Source of the DNA: Gammaproteobacteria bacterium
GTDB lineage: Bacteria; Pseudomonadota; Gammaproteobacteria; SZUA-152
Direction of reading: 5' to 3'
NCBI GenBank assembly: GCA_013152545.1
Contig: JAADGF010000100.1
Location: 58,314-96,982, forward strand
Length of the DNA: 38,669 nt
Below, one piece after another: positions 10,670 through 18,928 of this stretch. The position numbers and the translations under genes were made by a program. How positions within the stretch are numbered: the stretch's first letter is position 1; each line of letters begins with the position of its first letter. Under the pieces are notes generated by a model that did not search any database, was not told the DNA's origin, and saw only the letters and a list, made by a program, of their open reading frames with translations.

Positions 10670-11206
10670 TTATGGAATCAAATTCGCCTTATCAATTTGA
10701 CTTAGCAACAACGTTATTTCCTCGCCGCCGATATCAAGCACAATACTCTGTGTATTTTCATCCTGTCTTGCAGTGCCTTGATCCGTAACAACACCGTCAA
10801 CCATACCACCGTCTGCCTCGACATTGTCTGTTTCAGCTGTCCCTGTTCTAACAATGATACCGCTAAATTTTCTTCCACCCTTAATCGCAACAGTCAGGTG
10901 AACTTTAGCATTGCGGCCAACAAACCGTTCAAAGTGTTCTAGCGTGAATAAGGGTCTGTCCAATCCCGGTGAAGACACCTCCAAATTATAGTCGCCGCGT
11001 ATAACATCTTCGACCTCCAACAAACCACTGACTTGATGGCTAACCCTTGCGCAATCATCCGCTGTTATACCATTTTCACTATCGATATAAAGGCGCAACA
11101 ATGAGTGCCTGCCCTGCGCGTGGTATTCAACACCTAACAGCTCGTACCCTAGTGCATTTGCCACTGGCTGTATTAATCCATGTATATTTGCCGGCACCTT
11201 TCGCAT
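10670..11206 (-). CDS. rimP: Ribosome maturation factor RimP
   Basis: RimP helps assemble the 30S subunit. The 178-residue protein has the N-terminal alpha/beta domain (VANALGYELLGVEY, LRLYIDSENGITADDCARVS) and the diagnostic LEVSSPGLDRPLFT motif near residue 80. A C-terminal Sm-like domain follows. That domain carries an acidic, Gly-rich insertion (about residues 120-150, VEADGGMVDGVVTDQ) which makes it longer than the usual ~150 residues. It is the first protein gene of the nusA-infB operon. Its ATG follows a GGGCTGGGG stretch rather than a classical ribosome site, and a terminator-like hairpin lies only 15-42 bases upstream. nusA follows after 143 bases. Confidence 0.95.
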   Translation of the reverse strand: MRKVPANIHGLIQPVANALGYELLGVEYHAQGRHSLLRLYIDSENGITADDCARVSHQVSGLLEVEDVIRGDYNLEVSSPGLDRPLFTLEHFERFVGRNAKVHLTVAIKGGRKFSGIIVRTGTAETDNVEADGGMVDGVVTDQGTARQDENTQSIVLDIGGEEITLLLSQIDKANLIP

Positions 11207-11220
11207 CTATACCCCAGCCC

Positions 11221-11248
11221 TAAAATAAAAAATGGGCCGAAGGCCCAT
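11221..11248 (-). terminator. Terminator-like hairpin in the rimP leader (possible attenuator)
   Basis: On the minus strand ATGGGCC-TTC-GGCCCAT (11248-11232) forms a perfect seven-pair, GC-rich stem with a three-base loop. It is followed at once by TTTTTATTTTA. The T tract ends only 14 bases before the rimP ATG. It looks like a full intrinsic terminator placed between the candidate rimP promoter and the gene, so it would act as an attenuator or as a second barrier to read-through from the tRNA gene. Confidence 0.7.
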
Positions 11249-11279
11249 CCAAAATACCACTTACTAAATTCTGCGCCAC

Positions 11280-11309
11280 AGTATAAACCGTTACCACGCA
11301 AAAAGCCAA
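11280..11309 (-). promoter_or_regulatory. Candidate sigma-70 promoter for the rimP-nusA-infB operon
   Basis: Read on the minus strand, TTGGCT (11309-11304) and TATACT (11285-11280) are separated by 18 bases. Transcription would start near 11273, giving a leader of about 67 bases that contains the terminator-like hairpin. The -10 box is good and the -35 box is moderate. It lies downstream of the tRNA terminator, where a separate operon promoter would be needed. Confidence 0.4.
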
Positions 11310-11425
11310 GCTTATTGCACAGTTACAGCCACCTTGCACGACATAAAATAATGCTGTTTATCGTCTATATTGTGCTTAGCATTCCATTGACCTCATCTGA
11401 ATCAGTCTCTAGCAGGCTTAGTGCC

Positions 11426-11455
11426 AAAAAAAAACCTCGCATATCGAGGCTTTTT
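11426..11455 (-). terminator. Rho-independent terminator after the initiator tRNA gene
   Basis: The stem CCTCG-ATATG-CGAGG lies 13 bases beyond the tRNA 3' end on the minus strand and is followed by nine T (bases 11426-11434 are all A on the plus strand). It should end most tRNA transcripts before the rimP promoter. Confidence 0.85.
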
Positions 11456-11467
11456 ATTTTATCCAGT

Positions 11468-11544
<77 letters not shown>

Positions 11545-11558
11545 CCTGAAGGGAGAGG

Positions 11559-11588
11559 ATTCTACCTAAACTAACGAGTGAATAGCAA
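11559..11588 (-). promoter_or_regulatory. Promoter of the initiator tRNA gene
   Basis: On the minus strand TTGCTA (11588-11583) and TAGAAT (11564-11559) are 18 bases apart. A pyrimidine- and GC-rich stretch (CCTCTCCC) follows just after the -10 box, typical of stable-RNA promoters under stringent control. The expected start is 5-8 bases before the mature tRNA 5' end. Both boxes match four of six consensus bases or better. Confidence 0.55.
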
Positions 11589-11819
11589 GCCTAATCTTTG
11601 ATACTAAGCATTCTTTATTCATTTTTTTTATTTTTGGGCAACTCTGGAGTTGTGGTTTGCGATTAAACATTATCGCAAAATCCCGTTAACTCACTGAATA
11701 AAAACTATAAAGAACCATCTTATCGCGACAAATCAAGCATATCCTGCTAATTAAAACGTGCCATAATATTGCTGCTCTTTTAACAATGCAAAACAATGCA
11801 AACGGATGGCTAATTGTTG

Positions 11820-12230
11820 TTAAGTGCCATCAGAAGACTTTAATTCGACATTTTCAGCTTCCAAAACAACAAATGCAATCGCATAATTTTGCTCGTCACT
11901 CAAGCTTAAATGACTGCCGCAAATTGCATGTTGTTGTGCCAGCATCTTAGCCGTAGACTCAAAACACAGCTCAGGCTTGCCCAGGGTATCTTTCATGACG
12001 ATAATATGACGCAAACTAAGGCCGTCTCGAAACCCAGTACCAAACGCCTTTGCAACAGCTTCCTTAGCCGCATAGCGTTTTGCCAGAAAATGTGCTTTTT
12101 GCTGATGCCTCTGGTAGGCTTCGAACTCAGGCTCGGCTAAAATTCGCTCAGCAAAACCCTGGCCATGCTTTTCCAAATTATGGTGAATACGTGCTATTTC
12201 AACAATGTCTGTGCCGATGCCATATATCAC
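11820..12230 (-). CDS. acpS: Holo-[acyl-carrier-protein] synthase
   Basis: AcpS transfers 4'-phosphopantetheine from CoA to the serine of acyl carrier protein and so activates fatty acid synthesis. The 136-residue protein shows GIGTDIVEIARI with the metal-binding aspartate at residue 8, KRYAAKEAVAKAFGTG with the second acidic ligand near residue 60, and HLSLSDEQNYAIAFVV near the end. A short extra tail follows. The start is GTG (12230-12228), giving the standard MIYGIGTDIVE. pdxJ usually stands between recO and acpS, but here only 90 bases separate them. Confidence 0.95.
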   Translation of the reverse strand: MIYGIGTDIVEIARIHHNLEKHGQGFAERILAEPEFEAYQRHQQKAHFLAKRYAAKEAVAKAFGTGFRDGLSLRHIIVMKDTLGKPELCFESTAKMLAQQHAICGSHLSLSDEQNYAIAFVVLEAENVELKSSDGT

Positions 12231-12320
12231 GGATTTTTAGTCTCAACATTTATGCTTCGCTTCTTTTTCGGCGTTTGCAGAAGCCGCGCGCGGGCGTGTG
12301 TTCCCACCGACTTTTTCAAG

Positions 12321-13109
12321 TTAACCTGCCAGGGGCTTTGTTTTGCGGTACATTTCCCGACTTTGCAATGGTTTATGGCCTAAATAAGCATCAAGGACAC
12401 TGCGTAATAACCGTTTTGCCTCGTTAAAAACCAATGGCATGCTCGAATCACCAACGCTAATCTCACCATTAAGCTCTTTTGGGTTCGACAATGCCTTTAA
12501 GGTCAAGCCGCTCACAACCACTCCGCAAGGCTCAATACTAGAATCCAAGTACCGCGTTGGGCCATGATCAAGTAAATAATCGTACTGATATTCAACGTTG
12601 ATGGGCTCATTCGTTTTAATATCATGGCCTAACACCAGTGCGTACCCCAACAACTGCAACAAACTCACCTCAAATGATCGGAGTATTGCCTGCAATGGCC
12701 AGTTCGCGTCAGAACAACGAGGTAATACGGCGAGCGCCCGCAGAGCCTTATCATAACAACTAAACAACTCGACATGAGGATCATGGCGTTGCAGTAATCG
12801 TAACAGCAATTCATTCATGTAAAATGCACTGCAAAAATACTGCGGTTTGAGGATCAGTGCGTGTCCACGCAACTCTATTGCCGTTAATGTGCCTAACTCC
12901 CCACGGCCTACCCAGGATATCAGCAATGGTTGAAATGATTGCACCAAGCCTCGACGCTTGGAAGTGCTGCGCTTAATACCGTTTGCAACCAGACCATGAC
13001 GACCGTATTCGGCTGAAAATATTTCAACGATTGCACTGGCATCTTTGTAAGGCCGCTGATGCAACACGTAAGCTGGCTGGAATTGCACTCGCTGTTTATT
13101 GGTAATCAT
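12321..13109 (-). CDS. recO: DNA repair protein RecO
   Basis: RecO anneals single strands and with RecR loads RecA on SSB-coated gaps. From the chosen start the protein is about 262 residues. The N-terminal OB fold reads AYVLHQRPYKDASAIVEIFSA, followed by HGLVANGIKRS; the helical C-terminal part begins around residue 85 (YFCSAFYMNELLLRLL). I chose the ATG at 13109 over an ATG 36 bases upstream. It gives the usual short N-terminus and has a G-rich ribosome site. It overlaps the end of era by 14 bases, which suggests translational coupling. Confidence 0.93.
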   Translation of the reverse strand: MITNKQRVQFQPAYVLHQRPYKDASAIVEIFSAEYGRHGLVANGIKRSTSKRRGLVQSFQPLLISWVGRGELGTLTAIELRGHALILKPQYFCSAFYMNELLLRLLQRHDPHVELFSCYDKALRALAVLPRCSDANWPLQAILRSFEVSLLQLLGYALVLGHDIKTNEPINVEYQYDYLLDHGPTRYLDSSIEPCGVVVSGLTLKALSNPKELNGEISVGDSSMPLVFNEAKRLLRSVLDAYLGHKPLQSREMYRKTKPLAG

Positions 13110-14001
13110 CACCGTACCCCAGGCTACGTAACGCCCGCTCATCATTGGCCCAACCTTGTTTAACTTTAACCCACAATTGCAAAAATACTTTACCGCCGAC
13201 GAGTTGCTCCATATCCTTGCGGGCTTGCTCGGCGATGCGCTTCAGTTGCTGGCCATTTTTACCAATAATAATGCCCTTTTGCCCAGGCCGTTCAACCCAA
13301 ATCACACTACTAATGCGAGTCAACCCAGTATCGCGCTCGAATTTCTCAATTTCCACTGTGAGTTCATAAGGTATTTCCTCACCTAAAACACGCATTAATT
13401 TTTCCCGCACCAATTCTGCCGCCATAAATCGTTCGCTGCGATCAGTGACCTGATCCTCAGGAAAAAACGCTTGTCCTGCTTGGGGAAGCAATGCCAAAAC
13501 CGCTTGCTCAAGCACATCGACAGACTGGCCGGTACGCGCCGATATTGGTACGAGTTGCGCAAACGGCATTTTTTTTGACATTTGCTGCAAATAAGGTAAA
13601 AGTGATGATTTATTCGTCACTTTATCCAACTTATTAATGCCCAATATCACTGGCACCTTCGATACCGCCACTTTCTGTAGCACTAATTCATCTTCAGCTT
13701 GCCATTTTAAACCATCCACGAGAAATACAATGACATCGACATCGATCATCGCGCTACTGGCTTCGCGGTTCATGTAGCGATTGATGGCACGCTTCGCCTT
13801 TTCATGTATCCCCGGTGTATCCACATAAATAACTTGAGCGCAAGACGTGGTTTTGATGCCTAAAATGCGATGACGGGTTGTTTGCGGCTTATGCGTTGTG
13901 ATACTGATTTTTTGCCCCAGCAGCTTGTTTAACAATGTCGATTTACCAACATTGGGACGCCCCACTATTGCCACATAACCACTACGAATTATATTACTCA
14001 A
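13096..14001 (-). CDS. era: GTPase Era
   Basis: Era is an essential GTPase that binds the 3' end of 16S rRNA and checks 30S maturation. The 301-residue protein has GRPNVGKST (G1, residues 14-22), DTPGIHEKAK (G3), NKLDK (G4) and ISARTG (G5). A C-terminal KH domain reads GIIIGKNGQQLKRIAEQARKD. Length and layout are standard. It is normally coupled to rnc. Here a 301-base gap carrying an inverted-repeat element separates the two, with the element's end only 18 bases before the era ATG, so ribosome access to era may be affected. Confidence 0.97.
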   Translation of the reverse strand: MSNIIRSGYVAIVGRPNVGKSTLLNKLLGQKISITTHKPQTTRHRILGIKTTSCAQVIYVDTPGIHEKAKRAINRYMNREASSAMIDVDVIVFLVDGLKWQAEDELVLQKVAVSKVPVILGINKLDKVTNKSSLLPYLQQMSKKMPFAQLVPISARTGQSVDVLEQAVLALLPQAGQAFFPEDQVTDRSERFMAAELVREKLMRVLGEEIPYELTVEIEKFERDTGLTRISSVIWVERPGQKGIIIGKNGQQLKRIAEQARKDMEQLVGGKVFLQLWVKVKQGWANDERALRSLGYGDDYQ

Positions 14002-14019
14002 AGAAATAGTACCTACCTA

Positions 14020-14203
14020 GGAGCCTGTCCGATTATAGAAAGCCGACTGCGAAAACACCATTTTAGCCCATTTTTACGATTACGACGTTAAATAGATGCA
14101 ATATTCGCCTCAAATACCAAAAAAAGTAGGTGTCTGATACAATCGAAAAAATGGACTCAAAATGGCGTTCCCTCACAATGGCTGCTATTCTCGGACAGGC
14201 TCC
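14020..14203 (+). mobile_element. MITE-like inverted-repeat element, copy 2 (rnc-era gap)
   Basis: The ends are GGAGCCTGTCC at 14020 and its complement finishing at 14203. The direct repeat CCTA stands on both sides (14016-14019 and 14204-14207), a good sign of a four-base target duplication. The arms match imperfectly over about 65 bases (both contain CCATTTT and CCATTTTT-CGATT blocks). The sequence aligns along its whole length with 5990-6171 read on the other strand. No transposase is encoded, so it must have been moved by an enzyme encoded elsewhere. It lies between co-oriented rnc and era, and read-through RNA would fold into a long imperfect hairpin. The remaining gap (14208-14302) shows no other feature. 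Confidence 0.85.
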
Positions 14204-14302
14204 CCTATGCAGTTGAATAGAATGTAGATTCAGCAAAGTGCTAAAAACCCAGCTGTTCGTCACGTTATTAGAAAGCATTAGGGTCCGACGCCGGGAAAAC
14301 AA

Positions 14303-15076
14303 CTATTCAAGCAGACGCTTTAGCGCCTTTTCCGCAGCCGCCTGTTCGGCTTTGCGTCGGCTACTACCATTACCTTGCGCTGGTGTCGCCAACCCCGCCA
14401 CGTTGCAGGAGACCTCAAACACTTGCTCGTGATCCGAACCAGACATGGAAATAACCGAATAATTGGGCAATGCCTGCCGCCTCGCCTGGAGATATTCTTG
14501 CAATTGCGTTTTTGGGTCTTTATCGATTTCATCAAGCGACAAATGCTCAAGCTTTGTGGCAAACAACGTCAAAATATAGGACTTTACCGATAATAAACCA
14601 CCATCAAGGTAGATAGCACCAATAATAGCCTCCACAGTATCGGCTAAAATAGAATCTCGCCGAAAACCACCGCTCTTAAGTTCGCCAGGTCCTAGCTGTA
14701 AAAATTCACCTAACGCCATGTCTCTCGCTAAGGTTGCAAGGGTTTCACCTTTTACTAGCGAAGCCCGACCACGACTTAGCTGGCCTTCTGTAGCTTCTGG
14801 AAAACGCTGATAGAGTTCCGACGAAACAACATAACCTAAAACTGCATCCCCTAAAAACTCCAGTCGCTCATTGTTCAGTACATGTTTACTACGATGAGTA
14901 AGCGCCGCCAGAAGTCTGGTGATATCCTCAAACTCATACCCTAATTTTTTACTAAGCTTGGCAAGCTGATTTTTTTTCTCAAGCGATAAACTCGGCGGGT
15001 GTAATGATTTGGCGTGCTGACTTTTGGTTTTTTTTTCGATTATAAGTTTGTTTTTTTTGGGTACGACTTTAGCCAA
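14303..15076 (-). CDS. rnc: Ribonuclease III
   Basis: RNase III cuts double-stranded RNA, matures rRNA precursors and regulates several mRNAs. The 257-residue protein has the catalytic signature NERLEFLGDAVL (about residues 69-80), the second acidic cluster DTVEAIIGAIYLDGG and a C-terminal dsRNA-binding domain (KTQLQEYLQARRQ to SSRRKAEQAAAEKAL). It exceeds the usual ~226 residues because of a basic, Lys-rich N-terminal extension of about 30 residues. The start appears to be TTG (15076-15074) without a good ribosome site. No ATG or GTG exists in the frame between the upstream stop and the conserved domain, so translation is probably weak. DUF4845 and lepB lie upstream and era downstream. Confidence 0.95.
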   Translation of the reverse strand: MAKVVPKKNKLIIEKKTKSQHAKSLHPPSLSLEKKNQLAKLSKKLGYEFEDITRLLAALTHRSKHVLNNERLEFLGDAVLGYVVSSELYQRFPEATEGQLSRGRASLVKGETLATLARDMALGEFLQLGPGELKSGGFRRDSILADTVEAIIGAIYLDGGLLSVKSYILTLFATKLEHLSLDEIDKDPKTQLQEYLQARRQALPNYSVISMSGSDHEQVFEVSCNVAGLATPAQGNGSSRRKAEQAAAEKALKRLLE

Positions 15077-15272
15077 GAGATTCAGTCCAGGGTAGCTTTA
15101 ATTAATGGAACAAAAATTGATGATACAACTCAGTTTACCTTAAAATTTCCCAGCAATGGGATCAAAAGCGCTCGTTTACTTACTATTAATGTAACCATTT
15201 AATGTAATAATAGGGCAAAGCAATGGTAAGCGGTGAGTAGTTATCTATTAATGACAATTATAATGAGCTAAT

Positions 15273-15644
15273 TTAGCGCACTATATTCACTTTTTCATTA
15301 AAGAATACAACAACGTCAATATTCCCCAAGATATGTTTTCTTACCTCATAGTCCACTTCCACTTCATAACCTGTTTCGTTTTCAGTAATGATAATATCTT
15401 CCCTGGCCACATCATCAACATTATCGATACTAAAACGCTTCATTAAGGTATTCCGAATTTCGTCTTTCGTCTTATCGGCAATACTGGCATCATTCACCAA
15501 ACGATCCAGGTGAGAATTAACACTAAAGTTTTCCATGTACACGGGCGCCAGCGTAAGAGCAATTAAGACAAAAAACGCCAAAACACCCAAAAGGGCAACA
15601 ATTGATACCACAGTTAATCCGCGTTGACGATGACAAGTATTCAT
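15273..15644 (-). CDS. DUF4845 family membrane-anchored protein
   Basis: The 123-residue protein has one hydrophobic segment near the N-terminus (about residues 9-32), preceded by RQRG in a way that recalls type IV pilin leaders. The remainder is a soluble, acidic domain (NSHLDRLVNDASIADKTKDEIRNTL, then YEVEVDYEVRKHI). This matches the small DUF4845 proteins commonly encoded between lepB and rnc in gammaproteobacteria. Their function is unknown, and the location suggests a role at the membrane near protein export. I chose the ATG at 15644, which has GGAG seven bases upstream, over a TTG twelve bases earlier. Confidence 0.85.
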   Translation of the reverse strand: MNTCHRQRGLTVVSIVALLGVLAFFVLIALTLAPVYMENFSVNSHLDRLVNDASIADKTKDEIRNTLMKRFSIDNVDDVAREDIIITENETGYEVEVDYEVRKHILGNIDVVVFFNEKVNIVR

Positions 15645-15805
15645 AAAGAACTCCAAAACTGCCTGTGGCTAATTATTAATTTCACACTTCAATAAGGAAT
15701 AGGTGCGAAATAAACCGCTCTGTTTGAATCCTCGCCTTCAGCCCATTCCATTTCTAACTATCTAAAATTATAGTATAGAGACTTCACTGTAAATAAATAC
15801 GGCAA

Positions 15806-16639
15806 TCAGATAATACTTTTGCCTAATCGACTCCATGTAACACCACTATTAGTGCTATCCCAATTCATCCAGATCATAAACGCCCTGCCCACCAGGTTTT
15901 CCTCCGGTACAGTTCCCCAAAACCGGCTATCATTACTGTTATCCCGGTTATCACCCATAACAAAATACTGACCTGACTCCACAGTCAACTCAATATTCAT
16001 TATCGGCTTGTCATTACTAATTAAAATATGGTGCTTCATTTCGCCCAGGTTTTCTAATTTTAATTTTGCACCCGCCATAGCGATACCCGCACCAGACGCA
16101 TCATAGGCACCCTCATCCACTTGCCCCATTAATACATCATTCACATATAGTTGTTTGTTAAGATAAGTAATTTTATCACCGGGCAAACCTACAACGCGCT
16201 TAATATAATCAATGCTCGGCTCGTTAGGATAACGAAACACAATGACATCACCGCGTTGCGGCTCACCAATTTTTATTATTTTTTTATCAACAACAGGCAG
16301 CCGAATACCATAAGTAAATTTATTGACCAGAATAAAATCCCCATCTAGCAACGTGGGCATCATCGAACCTGACGGTATCCGAAACGGTTCAATTAAAAAT
16401 GACCGTAACAGTAGCACAATCAATATCACAGGAAACAGCGAGCGCGAATATTCAACAATGATCGGTTCTTTAAGCAGCCGGCTTTGGTCTTCCTTAAATC
16501 TATCTGAAGTCTTATCGCCTTGCACTAACGTCGCCGCTTTTGCCCTACGCTTTGGTGCCCAAAACAACGCGTCCAACGCCCATACTGTGCCAGTAAAAAA
16601 TACCGCCAAGACCATTAATGTCGGAAAATCAAAATGCAT
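15806..16639 (-). CDS. lepB: Signal peptidase I
   Basis: LepB removes signal peptides from proteins exported across the inner membrane. The 277-residue protein has two N-terminal membrane segments (about 5-26 and 68-84). The catalytic motif IPSGSMMPTLLDGDFILV has the nucleophilic serine at residue 92, and DYIKRVVGLPGD holds the general-base lysine at residue 147. The box GDNRDNSNDSRFWG lies near the C-terminus. The ATG directly abuts the TAA of lepA, so the two are almost certainly co-transcribed and perhaps translationally coupled. It is a likely maturation enzyme for MucD and RseB encoded nearby, though that is general knowledge of the enzyme. Confidence 0.97.
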   Translation of the reverse strand: MHFDFPTLMVLAVFFTGTVWALDALFWAPKRRAKAATLVQGDKTSDRFKEDQSRLLKEPIIVEYSRSLFPVILIVLLLRSFLIEPFRIPSGSMMPTLLDGDFILVNKFTYGIRLPVVDKKIIKIGEPQRGDVIVFRYPNEPSIDYIKRVVGLPGDKITYLNKQLYVNDVLMGQVDEGAYDASGAGIAMAGAKLKLENLGEMKHHILISNDKPIMNIELTVESGQYFVMGDNRDNSNDSRFWGTVPEENLVGRAFMIWMNWDSTNSGVTWSRLGKSII

Positions 16640-18442
16640 TTATTTTTTTCCTACCTTTAACACTGCTAAAAATGCCTCCTGCGGAATTTCCACAGCCCCT
16701 AATTGCTTCATTCTTTTTTTACCTGCTTTTTGTTTTTCCAGTAACTTTCGTTTCCGGGAAACATCACCACCGTAACATTTGGCGGTAACATTCTTACGTA
16801 ATGCTTTTACGGTGGTTCGTGAAATTACATGCATCCCGATCGCAGCCTGAATGGCTACATCAAACATCTGTCGTGGAATTAATTCTCGCATTTTTTCGAC
16901 CAATTCCCGGCCGCGGTATTGCGCCTGCCCGCGATGGACAATAACCGCCAAGGCATCCACACGATCGCCATTAATTAAAATATCAAGCTTAACTAAATCT
17001 GCTGATTGAAAATGCAAAAAATGATAATCCAGGGATGCGTAACCACGGCTGACGGATTTCAATCGATCAAAAAAATCCAGCACCACCTCATTCATCGGCA
17101 ATGCGTAATCAAGCGCTACCTGAGAACCTAAATACAAGAGTTTTTTCTGCACACCACGTTTTTCTTCACATAAACCAATAACATTACCCAAATATTCCTG
17201 AGGCAAGAGAATATTGGCAAGAATAATTGGTTCTCGCATTTCGGCCAACGCCCCCTGTTCAGGCAATCTGGAAGGATTATCCACCTTGACCACATCACCT
17301 TTTGTAGTGACCACTTCATAAACCACCGTCGGCGCCGTATTAATCAGTTCAAGATTGTATTCCCGCTCAAGACGCTCCTGTACAATCTCCATATGCAGCA
17401 TACCCAAAAAGCCGCAACGAAACCCCAAACCTAGTGCTTGCGAAGTTTCGGGTTCAAAAAATAACGCGGCATCATTGAGCCTTAGCTTTGCCAATGCATC
17501 ACGCAGGTCTTCGTAAGCATCAGCGCTAATCGGGAACAAGCCAGCAAATACCTGAGGTTGTATCGGTTTAAACCCTGATAGTGGAACAGCCGCTGGCTGG
17601 CTGAATTTCGTTAAGGTATCGCCGACAGGAACACCATCAATTTCTTTTACGCCAGAAATAATACATCCCACGTCTCCTGCTTTAAGTTCATCCACATCAA
17701 CACGTTTTGGTGTAAACCGACTCACATTATCAACCAGGTAGGCACGCCCTGTTGACATGACCACGATTTTTTCCCCTTTCTTTAAACGCCCATGCTTGAC
17801 CCGTACCAGGGATACCACGCCTAAATAACTATCGAACCAGGAATCAATGATTAACGCCTGCAATGGTTTGTCATAGCTTCCCAAAGGAGGAGGCACTCTT
17901 GCGATCAACTGCTCTAACACATCAGTCACACCAACGCCGGTCTTTGCACTCACATGCACGGCATCCCGCGCTTCAATCCCGATGACATCCTCAATTTCCT
18001 TGATGACTCGATCGGGGTCTGCTGCCGGCAAATCAATTTTGTTAAGCACAGGTATTACTTCTAAGTCCTGTTCTATTGCGGTATAACAATTGGCAACACT
18101 TTGCGCCTCCACACCTTGAGATGCATCAACAACCAAAAGAGCGCCTTCGCAAGCAGCCAATGAGCGCGAAACTTCATAGGAAAAATCAACATGTCCAGGG
18201 GTATCAATGAAATTTAACTGATACACCTCGCCATCTCGGGCTTTATAGTTCAATGTGACGGATTGCGCTTTTATGGTAATACCACGCTCACGCTCCAAAT
18301 CCATGGAGTCCAGTACCTGGGCGGCCATTTCACGTTCGTTGAGTGCACCACAAATTTGTATAAAGCGATCTGCCAGCGTGGACTTGCCATGATCAATATG
18401 GGCAATAATGGAAAAATTTCGGATATGATCCATCTCAGGCAT
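16640..18442 (-). CDS. lepA: Elongation factor 4 (LepA)
   Basis: LepA is a ribosome-associated GTPase related to EF-G that acts in translation under stress and in initiation or ribosome biogenesis. The 600-residue length is typical. The G domain begins [15 protein letters not shown] (about residues 11-25), with [16 protein letters not shown] and [10 protein letters not shown] following. The unique C-terminal domain ends in the basic tail [18 protein letters not shown]. It is the first gene of the lepA-lepB pair. The AGGTAG before its ATG is a weak ribosome site, and a Fur-box-like sequence (18466-18484) lies just upstream. Confidence 0.97.
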   Translation of the reverse strand: MPEMDHIRNFSIIAHIDHGKSTLADRFIQICGALNEREMAAQVLDSMDLERERGITIKAQSVTLNYKARDGEVYQLNFIDTPGHVDFSYEVSRSLAACEGALLVVDASQGVEAQSVANCYTAIEQDLEVIPVLNKIDLPAADPDRVIKEIEDVIGIEARDAVHVSAKTGVGVTDVLEQLIARVPPPLGSYDKPLQALIIDSWFDSYLGVVSLVRVKHGRLKKGEKIVVMSTGRAYLVDNVSRFTPKRVDVDELKAGDVGCIISGVKEIDGVPVGDTLTKFSQPAAVPLSGFKPIQPQVFAGLFPISADAYEDLRDALAKLRLNDAALFFEPETSQALGLGFRCGFLGMLHMEIVQERLEREYNLELINTAPTVVYEVVTTKGDVVKVDNPSRLPEQGALAEMREPIILANILLPQEYLGNVIGLCEEKRGVQKKLLYLGSQVALDYALPMNEVVLDFFDRLKSVSRGYASLDYHFLHFQSADLVKLDILINGDRVDALAVIVHRGQAQYRGRELVEKMRELIPRQMFDVAIQAAIGMHVISRTTVKALRKNVTAKCYGGDVSRKRKLLEKQKAGKKRMKQLGAVEIPQEAFLAVLKVGKK

Positions 18443-18749
18443 ATAAACTACCTAGTAAAAAACAGGCTTATCATTATCATTTTCAATTTGCGCAAAAAAA
18501 CAGCCAATTCAAAAATGGGTTTCTTTTTATAAATCAATGCAATGTACGCTTCGTAAGTGCGTCCAGCCTATCATTTCAGGGCCTATTATTTCAGGATTCA
18601 GGGATAATCTGGCAGAAAAAGCCTGATTACAGCCATTGTAATCTATTTAGCCTCATAAAACACATGACATCACGTTATTAAGCATGTGCACCAGCGTAGA
18701 TCAGGGAATCGATAAGCCTAAACTAATCCATTGAATCGATAATTTAGGC

Positions 18750-18779
18750 AATGCGCTAAATACCTTGTATTAGCGCATT
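18750..18779. repeat. Ten-base-pair inverted repeat
   Basis: AATGCGCTAA and its exact complement TTAGCGCATT are separated by ten bases. No T tract follows on either strand, so this is not a typical terminator. It could be a transcript hairpin or a binding site for a dimeric regulator. Nothing else in the region decides between these. Confidence 0.5.
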
Positions 18780-18850
18780 GGGTGGTAGTAGCAATAGAGG
18801 GTCAACTGATCCGTTTAAGACGACGAAAAAATCAATTCATCACAACGAAA

Positions 18851-18874
18851 GACGAGCGCAAATTTGCGCTCGTC
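18851..18874 (-). terminator. Perfect palindrome, probable terminator after mucD
   Basis: GACGAGCGCAAA is followed immediately by its exact reverse complement (24 bases in total), starting 54 bases beyond the mucD stop. The GC-rich base of the stem fits a terminator, but the downstream minus-strand sequence is only TTTCGTTGTG, so the U tract is weak. It could also be a Rho-dependent end or an mRNA 3' stabiliser. Confidence 0.5.
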
Positions 18875-18928
18875 AACATCGACTATCCGTTGCAGACTGA
18901 CAGGCTACTCTTAACAGCTACTTACCTC

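Larger units (their letters stand above)
18443..18928. other. mucD-lepA intergenic region
   Basis: This 486-base region separates the end of the stress operon from lepA and holds no credible gene. It should contain the lepA promoter. A sequence similar to a Fur box lies 24-42 bases before lepA. A ten-pair inverted repeat lies at 18750-18779 and a perfect twelve-pair palindrome at 18851-18874; both are described separately. I could not identify a good -35/-10 pair. Confidence 0.5.
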
